In this document: positions 7,509 to 16,553 of the stretch, piece by piece
How the letters are laid out: each line of letters starts with the position of its first letter
Numbering within the stretch: position 1 is the first letter of the stretch
Origin: Thalassobacillus sp043497085
GTDB lineage: Bacteria > Bacillota > Bacilli > Bacillales > Halobacillaceae
Strand: one strand, 5' to 3'
Length of the DNA: 50,586 nucleotides
Assembly: GCA_043497085.1 (NCBI GenBank)
Contig: JBIEKI010000024.1
Program-made: the position numbers and the translations under genes
Notes under the pieces: model-generated
What the model was told of the DNA's origin: nothing
Seen by the model: only the letters and a program-made list of their open reading frames with translations
Databases searched by the model: none

Positions 7509-9560
7509 TTATTCTTTACGGTCTTGATCGTCTTTTTCTTCTGTTGCTTCCCTGTTACTATCTACTGATGTGTCTTCAGCTGGTTCTGTAGGTTTATTAT
7601 CTGTTTTGATTTCATCCTCTTTGGTCTGAACATTGACACGGACATCAGAAGCATCAGTTTTCGTAGATGTTTCTTTTTTTCTTTCTTTTTCTCGTTTCTG
7701 CGCTAATTCTTCTACCTCTTCCTGTGTAGGAAGGCGGCCTTTTTCGAAAAGGGATTTGATTTCAGTCGCATCCAATGTTTCGATTTCCAGCAAAGTAGAA
7801 GCAACCAGCTCTAGTTTATCGCGGTTTTCTGTAAGAATCGTTTTCGCACGCTCATAGCAATAATTGATGAAGTTCTGTACTTCTTTATCAATATCATAAG
7901 CGATCTGATCACTGTAATTTTGTTCATTCTGGATATCACGGCCAAGGAATACCTGTCCGCCAGAATTAGATCCGAATTGCAATGGACCTAATTTTTCACT
8001 CATTCCATACTCAGTAACCATCTTACGGGCAATGCTTGTAGCACGCTGGAAGTCATTATGAGCACCTGTACTTACTTCACCAAAAATGACTTCTTCTGCT
8101 ACACGTCCTCCGAGCAGCCCGGTAATCTTGTCAAACAGTTCCGGTTTGGTCATGAAGTAACGGTCTTCACGTGGAAGCATGACAGCATAGCCGCCAGCCT
8201 GCCCACGAGGCACGATCGTAACCTTGTGTACCATATCTGCATCGTCTAATACCATGCCGATAATGGTATGTCCACTTTCGTGATAAGCCACAATGTTGCG
8301 CTCTTTCTTAGAAATGACCCTGCTCTTCTTAGCAGGACCCGCAATGACACGGTCGATCGCTTCATCGACATCTTCCATGTCAATACTGTCTTTATCACCA
8401 CGCGCCGCAACTAGCGCCGCTTCATTCAGTAAGTTTTCCAAATCTGCACCTGAGAATCCAGGTGTACGCATAGCAATAGTCTTCAAGTCGACATCTTTAC
8501 TTAATGGTTTATCTTTAGCATGAACCGCAAGCACTTCTTGTCTTCCTTTTACATCAGGACGGTCGACCGTGATTTGACGGTCAAAACGACCTGGACGCAG
8601 TAAGGCTGGGTCTAAAATATCCGGACGGTTAGTTGCTGCGATAATGATGATTCCTTCGTTTACACCGAAACCATCCATCTCGACTAGCAATTGGTTCAAG
8701 GTTTGTTCACGCTCATCGTGACCGCCGCCAAGACCTGCACCACGTTGACGTCCAACTGCATCAATCTCATCAATGAAAATGATACACGGTGCATTCTTTT
8801 TAGCATTTTCAAACAAGTCACGTACACGGGACGCACCGACACCGACGAACATTTCTACGAAGTCCGAACCACTGATGGAGAAGAACGGAACACCTGCTTC
8901 ACCTGCAACAGCACGGGCAAGCAAGGTTTTACCTGTACCCGGAGGTCCTACCAATAGGACACCCTTCGGAATACGCGCACCGACTGCTGAGAATTTTCGA
9001 GGATCTTTAAGAAAGTCAACGACCTCCACAAGTTCCTGCTTCTCTTCATCAGCACCAGCCACGTCTTTGAAACGTACCTTTTTCTTTTCTTCTGTATACT
9101 GTTTCGCCTTACTTTTACCAAAGTTCATGACACGGCTGCCACCGCCTTGAGCCTGGTTAAGCAAGAAGAAGAATAAGATGAATATGATGATGAACGGAAT
9201 CATAGTTGTCAGGAACGAAACCCAGGCACTAGGCTGTTCCTCTTCCTCTACGTTCAGGATACTTTGTTCCGTAGCAGTATCGTAAACATTTGAAATCACT
9301 TGTTCATTTGCAGGAAGCTTGGCTGTGAAGGAATCCTCACCTTCTTCGCCACCATCCTTAAGCGTTCCCTGTACTTGATACACTCCATTGACAGGTTGAA
9401 TCGTCATTTCTTCAATCTGACCGCTATTCAGCTGTTCATTGAACTGATTGACCGTCAGTGTTTGCTGTGGTTCACCTTGTCCTCTAAATAGACCGACTAC
9501 GCCGATTACTACGAGGAAGATAAGTAAATAAAAGATTGTGTTACGAAATATCCGGTTCAT
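7509..9560 (-). CDS. ftsH: ATP-dependent membrane zinc metalloprotease FtsH
   Basis: Membrane-anchored AAA+ protease that degrades membrane proteins and regulators such as Spo0E-type phosphatases. The 683 residues are arranged as TM1 (8-25), an extracytoplasmic domain, TM2 (about 115-134), the AAA domain with Walker A GPPGTGKT (205-212), Walker B IIFIDEIDA, the second region of homology, then the peptidase domain with HESGH (427-431). The C-terminal 60 residues form a charged acidic/basic tail. ATG at 9560 has GGGAGGAGG upstream. It follows hpt after 119 bp, with a weak promoter candidate at 9597-9626, and ends at a strong terminator. Confidence 0.97.
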   Translation of the reverse strand: MNRIFRNTIFYLLIFLVVIGVVGLFRGQGEPQQTLTVNQFNEQLNSGQIEEMTIQPVNGVYQVQGTLKDGGEEGEDSFTAKLPANEQVISNVYDTATEQSILNVEEEEQPSAWVSFLTTMIPFIIIFILFFFLLNQAQGGGSRVMNFGKSKAKQYTEEKKKVRFKDVAGADEEKQELVEVVDFLKDPRKFSAVGARIPKGVLLVGPPGTGKTLLARAVAGEAGVPFFSISGSDFVEMFVGVGASRVRDLFENAKKNAPCIIFIDEIDAVGRQRGAGLGGGHDEREQTLNQLLVEMDGFGVNEGIIIIAATNRPDILDPALLRPGRFDRQITVDRPDVKGRQEVLAVHAKDKPLSKDVDLKTIAMRTPGFSGADLENLLNEAALVAARGDKDSIDMEDVDEAIDRVIAGPAKKSRVISKKERNIVAYHESGHTIIGMVLDDADMVHKVTIVPRGQAGGYAVMLPREDRYFMTKPELFDKITGLLGGRVAEEVIFGEVSTGAHNDFQRATSIARKMVTEYGMSEKLGPLQFGSNSGGQVFLGRDIQNEQNYSDQIAYDIDKEVQNFINYCYERAKTILTENRDKLELVASTLLEIETLDATEIKSLFEKGRLPTQEEVEELAQKREKERKKETSTKTDASDVRVNVQTKEDEIKTDNKPTEPAEDTSVDSNREATEEKDDQDRKE

Positions 9561-9596
9561 TGCCTACCTCCTCCCAATCAACAAAAACTATATTAA

Positions 9597-9626
9597 ATAG
9601 TATCATACTAAAAAGTACCAGCACAA
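9597..9626 (-). promoter_or_regulatory. Possible ftsH promoter
   Basis: Minus strand TTGTGC (9621-9626), 18-bp spacer, TACTAT (9597-9602). The -35 is weak; the distance to the ATG is reasonable. Confidence 0.3.
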
Positions 9627-9679
9627 CTAATTACCCTTAAACAATATGTGAATATTTTGTGTTTCATGCACCACTATTA

Positions 9680-10216
9680 TTACCCTCCATAAACTTCCGG
9701 TTTCAATACTCCGATATAAGGAAGGTTCCGGTATTTTTCATCATAGTCAAGACCATAACCGACAACAAATTCATCAGGCACTTCAAAACCAATGATATCA
9801 GCTTTGATATGGGAAGTACGACCAGTCGGTTTATCCAATAACGTGACGATTTTAATCGACTTTGCTTTACGATATTTGAATAGATCGACCAGATAGCTCA
9901 ATGTCAAGCCGCTGTCGATGATATCTTCAATGATCAGTAAGTCTCTTCCTTCGACCTGCGTATTCAAATCTTTTTCAATCTTAACCTCTCCCGAAGACCT
10001 CATCCCGTCATAACTGGATACATCCATAAAGTCCATCTCCAGGTGTGTTTCTATTCGTTTAAGCAAGTCTCCCATAAACGGCATAGCACCTTTCAGGACG
10101 CCAATAGCCAGAGGGAATTTCCCCTCATACTCTTCCGTCAGCTGTGCACCAATTTCCTTACACTTCGCTTGGATTTCTTCTTCAGAAATTAAAATTTCCT
10201 TAATTTCGTTATGCAT
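9680..10216 (-). CDS. hpt: Hypoxanthine-guanine phosphoribosyltransferase
   Basis: Purine salvage: joins hypoxanthine or guanine to PRPP. The 178 residues show the PRPP-binding loop LLIIEDIIDSGLTL, the flexible-loop region and the C-terminal VVGYGLDYDEKYRNLPYIGVL typical of HprT. ATG at 10216 is preceded by AGGAGGAG. It begins 12 bp after the tilS stop, so tilS-hpt are cotranscribed, as in B. subtilis. No hairpin terminator is seen in the gap to ftsH, so readthrough is likely. Confidence 0.95.
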   Translation of the reverse strand: MHNEIKEILISEEEIQAKCKEIGAQLTEEYEGKFPLAIGVLKGAMPFMGDLLKRIETHLEMDFMDVSSYDGMRSSGEVKIEKDLNTQVEGRDLLIIEDIIDSGLTLSYLVDLFKYRKAKSIKIVTLLDKPTGRTSHIKADIIGFEVPDEFVVGYGLDYDEKYRNLPYIGVLKPEVYGG

Positions 10217-10228
10217 TGTCTGCTCCTC

Positions 10229-11629
10229 CTACGTGTCTTCCTTTGGCTGTTCATAGTGTATTTGAAGCCATTTTCCCGGCCTCTCATCTTCAAAACCCGC
10301 ACCCTTTTTCAAGCCGACAAGCCACAGAATCTTCCCGGTTTGATCTGTGACAACCGGCCAACTTTCCCTTAATTCTTTCGGAACCTTCTGGTCAATAAAA
10401 ATATCTTTGATTTTTTTTGAACCTTTCATGCCTTTCCATGTCATACGATCGCCTGTAAGGCGAGTCCGTACAATCAACGGAAGCTCTACGTGAGCCAAAT
10501 CACATGTAAAGGTGCAGGCATCCTCTCGCAAATGATTTCCAGAAACCACTTTGGCTGAAAGTTCCGAACCATCAGGCAACCGATATGTATCTCCTATATC
10601 AAGCGTGCTCCTAAATGGGACAGGTTTTTCCGGATAGCCGAAATAAAGAGTGATTCTTTCATAATTACGCTGCAACCTTAAGCCACCGGGCCAATCCAGC
10701 TTGGCATTAGCAATATTTCGTGTCAAAAAATCAAAAAATTGTTCTTCGTGTATATAAGAAAAATCTTCAGAGTTTTCATCATAAAGATAGTTTAATATTA
10801 GATGAAAGGACCTTCTTTGTAAAGCTATCGGAAAAGCTTTGAATGCAGAAATAATAAAAGATACTTTTTTAGGTTTTTTCTCGAAATTAACTACCTGATC
10901 CAAGAGCTTTTTTGCCTCAATATTCAAGTATTCCTGATCGTCTTTTACCACTTGACTGAGCTTCCATAAATGTTCAACTAATTTCGGGTTTTCTTCTTTC
11001 AATAATGGCAGGATCCTGTGGCGAAAATAGTTCCTCGTATATTTCGTATCATGGTTCGAGGCATCTTCTCTCGGCTCGATGTGATTATCTTCGCAATAGT
11101 TGACAATTGTTTCTTTAGAAACACCTAACAAAGGCCGGATAATTTTTCCGCCAGCAAATTCCCTGGTTACAGGAATACCTGTCAACCCCGCTGGGCTCGC
11201 GCCTCTTACTAAGCGCATCAATATGGTTTCTGCCTGGTCGTCGCCATGATGTCCCAATGCAAGAACATCAGCTTTCTTCTCTTCCATTTGCTGATGAAAA
11301 AAACGATAGCGTAAAGTACGGGCAGCTTGCTGTGTATTCAAGTGGTTCTGTTTCTTATACGTATCGACATCAATAGAAGTTCCAATAAATTCGATATTCC
11401 ATTTCCTGGACATTTCTTCCACGTATTGCAAGTCTGCAGCGGAGGCTTCACCACGAAGACCATGATCGACAGAAACAGCTATCAGTCTCAACTTCCACTG
11501 CTTGCGGATGGTCTTAAAATAATGAAGAAGCGCCATGGAATCCGGCCCGCCGGAAACAGCTACCATAACTGTCTGCTCTGGTTTGAGCATTTGATATCGT
11601 TCCATGAATGAATCGACGGCCGTTTTCAT
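10229..11629 (-). CDS. tilS: tRNA(Ile)-lysidine synthetase
   Basis: Adds lysine to C34 of the CAU-anticodon isoleucine tRNA so that it reads AUA. The 466 residues have the N-type ATP pyrophosphatase P-loop SGGPDS (26-31), an HHxDDxxET-type motif (GHHGDDQAETILMRL) and the linker and C-terminal TilS domains; the B. subtilis length is similar. ATG at 11629 (family start MKTAVDSF) is preferred over longer in-frame versions, although GAGG lies 11 bases away; the GTG two codons upstream is an alternative. A possible SigA site (TTGCAG-N18-TAGGAT, 11682-11711) lies in the 94-bp gap after yabT. Confidence 0.94.
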   Translation of the reverse strand: MKTAVDSFMERYQMLKPEQTVMVAVSGGPDSMALLHYFKTIRKQWKLRLIAVSVDHGLRGEASAADLQYVEEMSRKWNIEFIGTSIDVDTYKKQNHLNTQQAARTLRYRFFHQQMEEKKADVLALGHHGDDQAETILMRLVRGASPAGLTGIPVTREFAGGKIIRPLLGVSKETIVNYCEDNHIEPREDASNHDTKYTRNYFRHRILPLLKEENPKLVEHLWKLSQVVKDDQEYLNIEAKKLLDQVVNFEKKPKKVSFIISAFKAFPIALQRRSFHLILNYLYDENSEDFSYIHEEQFFDFLTRNIANAKLDWPGGLRLQRNYERITLYFGYPEKPVPFRSTLDIGDTYRLPDGSELSAKVVSGNHLREDACTFTCDLAHVELPLIVRTRLTGDRMTWKGMKGSKKIKDIFIDQKVPKELRESWPVVTDQTGKILWLVGLKKGAGFEDERPGKWLQIHYEQPKEDT

Positions 11630-11723
11630 GTCCACTTCCACCTCAAGTAGTATTAGTATTTGATCAATACTGAACACCATTATCCTATCATTTGTAGCCA
11701 TGCTACTGCAAAATATAGGAGCT

Positions 11724-12680
11724 TTACCAGGCAACTATCGAATATAGGATATAAAAAAGTATAACTGAAATGAAAATCACTAGTGCTTCCACTGATGCGA
11801 ATGACGTTTTTTCAGCTTCTTTTCTTCTGGAGACACGGGTGCTTTTCATTTCAGGTGCTTTATATTTTGCCGGTCTGCTCAATATTGATGAAAAATCACT
11901 TTTCATTTCTCTGCTGTGACCATATCCCCCTGCCCACACTTTTTGGATAAGGGGACGATAAGGCTTCAAAAGTGGTGCTTGCTGTAATTTCTTTTCGAGG
12001 GTTTGCTTTGGCTGCGCCCCTCGCTCAAATCGACTCCCATAAGCGATTTCTAACATGACCATCGTGAGGGCAAATAAATCATAGGAAGGGTCGGCTTTCC
12101 TTGATCCCCTCTGCCAATAACCCCGGTCGTAGAATTCTGTATACTCTTTAATCGCCCGGCCGGTTTGCGTTGTTCCTCCCACATCAATCAAACGCAGTTT
12201 AGGAGGAGGAGTGGTGACAAGCAGATTATCTGTCTTCAAATCTCCGAAAACCCAACCCTGATCATGAAGTTCTTCTAAATCAGTCAATAATTGCAGCATC
12301 ATGACCCCAAGCCACTCTTTTCCCTTACCCCGAAGAAAACTGGCAAGTTCCGTCCCTTTCAGATATTCCATTACATAGTATGGGAAAGTAATCCCACCAG
12401 GAGTCACCCAATCATCTACATCCAACAAAGAAGGCCCAAGGCGTTTCCCCTGGACCTTCTGAAAGGTTTTCAGAACATTCACTTCCGTAATGATCCTTGA
12501 GCTATCGGTACCAACTTTGAGTGCTGCCTGAACGCCATTTCGCTCACACAAATAGACGACACCGCACGCACCTTCTCCCAGCTTTTGAATGACCTGGTAT
12601 TTCGTTCCGTTCCATTTCCCCCGGATGATGGTCCCTCGCTTTAAATTAGTAACCAGTTTCTTCGTATGGTTCACTTGCAT
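11724..12680 (-). CDS. yabT: Membrane-anchored Ser/Thr protein kinase YabT
   Basis: A Hanks-type kinase. In B. subtilis YabT is activated by DNA during sporulation and phosphorylates RecA among others. The 318 residues show a glycine loop GEGACG (35-40), ATP-binding Lys55 (AALKV), catalytic GDLKTDN (Asp147, Lys149, Asn152) and DVG (166-168) in place of DFG. A single C-terminal TM helix (about 295-316) anchors it, and a basic stretch precedes it. Start ATG 12680 has GGGAG eight bases ahead. It overlaps yabS by 35 bp, so the two are translationally coupled downstream of spoIIE. Confidence 0.92.
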   Translation of the reverse strand: MQVNHTKKLVTNLKRGTIIRGKWNGTKYQVIQKLGEGACGVVYLCERNGVQAALKVGTDSSRIITEVNVLKTFQKVQGKRLGPSLLDVDDWVTPGGITFPYYVMEYLKGTELASFLRGKGKEWLGVMMLQLLTDLEELHDQGWVFGDLKTDNLLVTTPPPKLRLIDVGGTTQTGRAIKEYTEFYDRGYWQRGSRKADPSYDLFALTMVMLEIAYGSRFERGAQPKQTLEKKLQQAPLLKPYRPLIQKVWAGGYGHSREMKSDFSSILSRPAKYKAPEMKSTRVSRRKEAEKTSFASVEALVIFISVILFYILYSIVAW

Positions 12681-13383
12681 GTTTCATACTCCCAAACAAG
12701 CTTTTTTTGCCGAACTGGTACATTGCTTCTTTCAAGGCCGGGCCAGTAGGCGTTATTCCTCCACTTGCCAACTTAGGAAAGACTTTCGAGATCCCATCCA
12801 ATTCCGGGGTCCAATCCATTAGCTTTTGAATCGGTTTTGTTTTATTAGGGAAGCAGAAGATGCTGAAGCGATTGTTCCCAGACCTTGCATTCAGACTCAA
12901 AGACAAGTCAAAAAGAGCCTCCTTGACTGTAGAAAGCTTCGGAGTCATACTGGCACTCGTATCAACAAGAACCAGCACCTCAAGGTCACACGTTTCCCCG
13001 AGGTCTTCCACTACTTCCATCACCTCGCCACGTTGATCAGGCGGCAATTCTTCAAACGTCTGCTTCTCCCCAAGAATCTGCTTCAGCTCCTGGTTCACAA
13101 CCCCTTGCAACGTTTGTGTCATTGCTTGTTTGGTGACCATCTGTACGGTCTGGGAAAGAGCCTTCTGATATACAATCTGGCTGACACCACCACCAGACAT
13201 AGCAATCGCTTCAACCTCTTCCAGTCCATCCGGTTGTTCACTTTGATCATCATCCAGTACTCCGATAACATTCACCGTGATACCTTGATTATTTGCGAGA
13301 GCAGCAACCGCTACCGGATCTTCCCCCTGATTCGAGCACCCATCCGTCAACAACAAGATTTGCTTCAATGTACCTTTTTTCAC
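12646..13383 (-). CDS. yabS: VWA-domain protein YabS
   Basis: A 245-residue protein of unknown function with two von Willebrand A-like halves. The first keeps LLLTDGCSNQG; the second has a full MIDAS motif DTSAS (141-145) and a TPTG loop (211-214), so it should bind a metal and a partner protein. GTG at 13383 has GGAGG nine bases upstream and matches the family start (VKKGTLKQ); the ATG further upstream has no such site. It lies between spoIIE and the kinase yabT, and overlaps yabT. In B. subtilis this unit is expressed in sporulation. Confidence 0.9.
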   Translation of the reverse strand: MKKGTLKQILLLTDGCSNQGEDPVAVAALANNQGITVNVIGVLDDDQSEQPDGLEEVEAIAMSGGGVSQIVYQKALSQTVQMVTKQAMTQTLQGVVNQELKQILGEKQTFEELPPDQRGEVMEVVEDLGETCDLEVLVLVDTSASMTPKLSTVKEALFDLSLSLNARSGNNRFSIFCFPNKTKPIQKLMDWTPELDGISKVFPKLASGGITPTGPALKEAMYQFGKKSLFGSMKHASEPYEETGY

Positions 13384-13466
13384 TGGATCACCCCTCCTGT
13401 TCGTTATCTTCATCATCGCCGAACATCGAGGGGTTTATACCTGCGCCCTGGTTTTAAAAAGTGAAA

Positions 13467-15911
13467 TTATGCCTCCTTTCGTTTATATGGTATTGCTGCC
13501 CATTGTGGCTGATTATGGTCCAGCCTTGCTACCAGTACAGTCATGTCATCTTCGATCGATCCACGGGTACGAATCACTTCCTCCAATATCAAATCTGCTA
13601 CTGCCTGCGGATCGTCTGTCTCTAATTCTCTTATCTTCCGCTTCAGCCATGCTTCGATATTTTCTACATGCTTTGGTCCTTCTAATATGCCATCGCTCAT
13701 CATAATCAATAAATCCCCAGGAGCCAGCTGTTCACTGACAATTTCAACATCCACATCCTGGATGATCCCTATAGGAAGGTTACTTGATTCTACTTTCATC
13801 ATTTGCGAGCCACGCTTAATGTAGCTTGGGGTACTCCCGATTTTTATAAATTTTGAAGTAGCATCCTGTAAATCTACTACCGCTAAATCTAAAGTTGAAA
13901 ATATCTCATCAGTCGTTCGCAGCGCTAGTATAGAATTGATCGATTTAATCGCTACTTGCTCCTGGATACCTGATTGAAGGATTTGTTGTAAAAGCCGCAG
14001 CGTTTCCATACTTTCTTCATGCGCACGGATGCCATTTCCCATCCCATCACTGATAGCGAGGGCATACTTCCCCGCACCTAATTCCATCGTTGAATAACTG
14101 TCACCGGAAATAAACCCTCCATCCTTGGCGGCATGTGCAACTCCTGTCTCCATGATATATCTCTTCGCTGACTGAAAAGACAGTTCGCAATAGCCATTCG
14201 GAAATGGGGCGATATTTTCCTTTGTTACGACAATTGTTTCTTTTAAAATATCAGAAAGCAGCGGAGCAATTAGTTTTGGACCTTCCCCGTGATAATTCCG
14301 CACATAAAAAGTAAGATCGATATCGATATTGCCGGCATCAAGGGTATAGATATCGAGCGTTTCTATTTCCAGCCCTAAATGATTCAAGGCATACGTAATC
14401 TCTTGCTCCTGAAGTTCGTGATTCTCCCTTTCTTTAGTAATTTCTTTCGCAAAGTCTTCCATCACTTCTGATACTCCGCGAAGCTGATCAGCAACAAACC
14501 TCCTGCTCTCCAATACTTGTTTTTTCAATTGTTGATTCGCCTGGTAGAAAGAAATCTCGTATTTCATCGTATCAATGAGCTTTTGTGGTTTGACGCAATA
14601 TTGGTCCACATTTTTACGCACTAAGCGGCTTGGCTCGTCCCCCTCTTCGAGATCAGTCATCAAATCAGTCATCACCTGATACGTTTGATCAAATTGTTTG
14701 GCCCAGCATCTCTCCTTCTTAAAACAAGATTGGCATGTCTTTTCCGTTACGTGGCTTAAGAAATAATCTTTTTCCCGCTGCTCTTCATCATTATCTGTTT
14801 GATGATCGATCAGATGGAAACTTTTTGATAACGCACGAAACACGTCCGAAAATTTCTCCACCCTGACAGCAGTTACATCCCGAACTTTTTGCAAATATTG
14901 TTCTTGTTCCTGAGAATGCTCCTGTGTTCCCGGTATAAAACGTGACAGCTTTCTTATCCAGCCTTCCGGCGTCAATGCGAACAGGATGATAGCCAAACCG
15001 GTCTCTGTAAGTGATGGTGATAGCGTCGATACACTTCCCCCATATATACCGATCAGTAATGTACCGACAATCAGACCAATACTGACACCAGTTTTCTTCC
15101 CTTCTTTCAGCAGCCCCCCCAGCAGCCCTGAAAAAGCAAGCAGACTCATTTGATAGAGGTTCGCTACATTTGCTAGACTCAACACCAGTCCCGTTACAAC
15201 CCCGACAGTAGAACCTATCGCTGCTCCTCCGATAAAGGCAAGGAATAAAACCAGGTACCTGGAGAATATTTGTTCCAGCGAAACATCCTGGATTTGCCAG
15301 CCAATTGTTCCCGTCAGCACGGAGGCCAGCAGAATGATCATACAGACGATTTCTTCATTTTTTAATGTTGCTTTATATCTTTTTGGTGATAAAAGCGGCA
15401 CACTCTGCATAAATATCAGGACAAGCATCGCGCTTAGTACACCTTCAGCAGCCATAAGCAGCGCGTCGTATGGCTGCCATGCATCCAGTAATGTAAATGC
15501 GATGGCCCTTGGAAGGACACAGGCTAAGAATGCCATGAATGGCAACAGCTTCTGATGTTCTCTCCATGTATGTACGATGAAGGCGAGAATCAAGAACGTC
15601 AGCATAGCTGTAAATACAAAACCCGTTTGCAGCCATCCATAAGTAGAAGCTCCGATGACGGCAAATAAAACGACAGCCGGTACACGATCTCTTCGCAGCC
15701 ACCACACGGACGCAATCAATGCGATGACGAACGGGGAGATAGAAGATAAGATGACCGCTCTGCCCAAGAGCAAAGCTATAATCATCAACAACCAGCCCTT
15801 GTCGATCAATAAGTACTTCGCTCTACCTTCCGCTTTCTTCTTCACTTTGCTCCATCTGGCTTTTTCTACCCCAATTGTTTGTGAACCCTTTCTCGTTAAT
15901 GTCCCCAACAT
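13467..15911 (-). CDS. spoIIE: Stage II sporulation protein E, membrane PP2C phosphatase
   Basis: Dephosphorylates SpoIIAA to release SigF in the forespore, and acts with FtsZ at the polar septum. The 814 residues begin with about ten predicted TM helices (45-320), then a central FtsZ-interacting/oligomerisation region with a Cys pair region (CQSCFKKERCWA), and end in a PP2C domain with metal-binding AISDGMGNG and MMSDGILEG. The length fits the family (about 820). ATG at 15911 has AAGGAG eight bases upstream; two GTGs just before it sit too close. Its promoter at 15937-15969 has the unusual 21-bp spacing typical of Spo0A-activated promoters. Confidence 0.96.
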   Translation of the reverse strand: MLGTLTRKGSQTIGVEKARWSKVKKKAEGRAKYLLIDKGWLLMIIALLLGRAVILSSISPFVIALIASVWWLRRDRVPAVVLFAVIGASTYGWLQTGFVFTAMLTFLILAFIVHTWREHQKLLPFMAFLACVLPRAIAFTLLDAWQPYDALLMAAEGVLSAMLVLIFMQSVPLLSPKRYKATLKNEEIVCMIILLASVLTGTIGWQIQDVSLEQIFSRYLVLFLAFIGGAAIGSTVGVVTGLVLSLANVANLYQMSLLAFSGLLGGLLKEGKKTGVSIGLIVGTLLIGIYGGSVSTLSPSLTETGLAIILFALTPEGWIRKLSRFIPGTQEHSQEQEQYLQKVRDVTAVRVEKFSDVFRALSKSFHLIDHQTDNDEEQREKDYFLSHVTEKTCQSCFKKERCWAKQFDQTYQVMTDLMTDLEEGDEPSRLVRKNVDQYCVKPQKLIDTMKYEISFYQANQQLKKQVLESRRFVADQLRGVSEVMEDFAKEITKERENHELQEQEITYALNHLGLEIETLDIYTLDAGNIDIDLTFYVRNYHGEGPKLIAPLLSDILKETIVVTKENIAPFPNGYCELSFQSAKRYIMETGVAHAAKDGGFISGDSYSTMELGAGKYALAISDGMGNGIRAHEESMETLRLLQQILQSGIQEQVAIKSINSILALRTTDEIFSTLDLAVVDLQDATSKFIKIGSTPSYIKRGSQMMKVESSNLPIGIIQDVDVEIVSEQLAPGDLLIMMSDGILEGPKHVENIEAWLKRKIRELETDDPQAVADLILEEVIRTRGSIEDDMTVLVARLDHNQPQWAAIPYKRKEA

Positions 15912-15936
15912 CTTCACCACTCCTTCTTGTTGGTCT

Positions 15937-16002
15937 ATTAAACCACATATCTATCATGTAATTTGTCAAAACAAGAGGAGAGCAGTAACAAAAAGTTCGA
16001 CT
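15937..16002 (-). promoter_or_regulatory. spoIIE promoter, Spo0A-dependent SigA type
   Basis: Minus strand: TTGACA (15964-15969), a 21-bp spacer, TTTAAT (15937-15942). B. subtilis spoIIE likewise has an over-long spacer and needs Spo0A~P. A 0A-box-like AGTCGAA (15996-16002, 6 of 7) lies just upstream, and TTTCGAA (16129-16135) further away. Confidence 0.75.
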
Positions 16003-16147
16003 GATTTCCAGTTTGAGAAGGACTCTTCTACAAATTCATCGACGCTTATTCGAGCTTTTAAAAACGCAGCCAAGGACCAATCCCTTTACCCACACTGTTT
16101 CTACCATTTTCAAAAATTGACAGACTAATTCGAAAATAGAAATCCTG

Positions 16148-16176
16148 TTGACACTTAATCTATCATGTTGTAATAT
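16148..16176 (+). promoter_or_regulatory. tRNA cassette SigA promoter
   Basis: Plus strand: TTGACA (16148-16153), 17-bp spacer, TAATAT (16171-16176), 30 bp before the tRNA-Met gene. A near-consensus, strong promoter. Confidence 0.85.
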
Positions 16177-16206
16177 ATTGCTTGTGACTTTGAATCATGA
16201 CTTTAT

Positions 16207-16283
16207 GGCGGTGTAGCTCAGCTGGCGAGAGCGTACGGTTCATACCCGTGAGGTCGGGGGTTCGATCCCCTCCGCCGCTACCA
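16207..16283 (+). tRNA. tRNA-Met (CAT), elongator type
   Basis: A 77-nt cloverleaf on the plus strand: acceptor GGCGGTG with CGCCGCT, D-arm GCTC..GAGC, anticodon loop TTCATAC with anticodon CAT, T-arm GGGGG-TTCGATC-CCCTC, and encoded CCA. The pattern, including the G1-U72 pair, matches the Bacillus elongator tRNA-Met found next to tRNA-Glu beside spoIIE. Confidence 0.95.
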
Positions 16284-16318
16284 TTTCTTTCTTAAAAGGT
16301 TACATAACCAAACGACAA

Positions 16319-16390
16319 GGCCCGTTGGTCAAGTGGTTAAGACACCGCCCTTTCACGGCGGTAACACGGGTTCGAATCCCGTACGGGTCA
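16319..16390 (+). tRNA. tRNA-Glu (TTC)
   Basis: A 72-nt plus-strand cloverleaf: acceptor GGCCCGT with ACGGGTC, anticodon loop CTTTCAC with anticodon TTC, T-arm ACGGG-TTCGAAT-CCCGT. The discriminator A73 is followed by TCC, so CCA is not encoded and must be added, unlike the neighbouring tRNA-Met. Confidence 0.95.
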
Positions 16391-16409
16391 TCCATTACAT
16401 TCTTGTCCT

Positions 16410-16447
16410 GCTGAGGCGGTTTCTTCGGAAGCCGCCTCAGCTTTTTT
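16410..16447 (+). terminator. tRNA cassette terminator
   Basis: Perfect 10-bp stem GCTGAGGCGG/CCGCCTCAGC extended by imperfect pairs around a TTCG loop, then TTTTTT on the plus strand. Confidence 0.9.
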
Positions 16448-16476
16448 ATTTATATTCATACTCTGTTCCATTTAAG

Positions 16477-16545
16477 TGTTGATTCTACAGTTAAAGCTCC
16501 CTATACTTGAAAACTCAGTTTCGAGAGAAACTGTTTCCGTTACGT
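16477..16545. repeat. Inverted flank repeat, left copy
   Basis: Aligned by eye with the reverse complement of 19336-19404, about 64 of 69 positions are identical, with one indel. It contains the hairpin CAGTTTC-GAGA-GAAACTG and ends TTTCCGTTACG. Confidence 0.85.
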
Positions 16546-16553
16546 TTGTGAGC

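Noticed and set aside
12826..13464. Long plus-strand frame (212 codons) opposite yabS
   Set aside because: Antisense shadow of a recognised VWA-domain gene with coupled neighbours.
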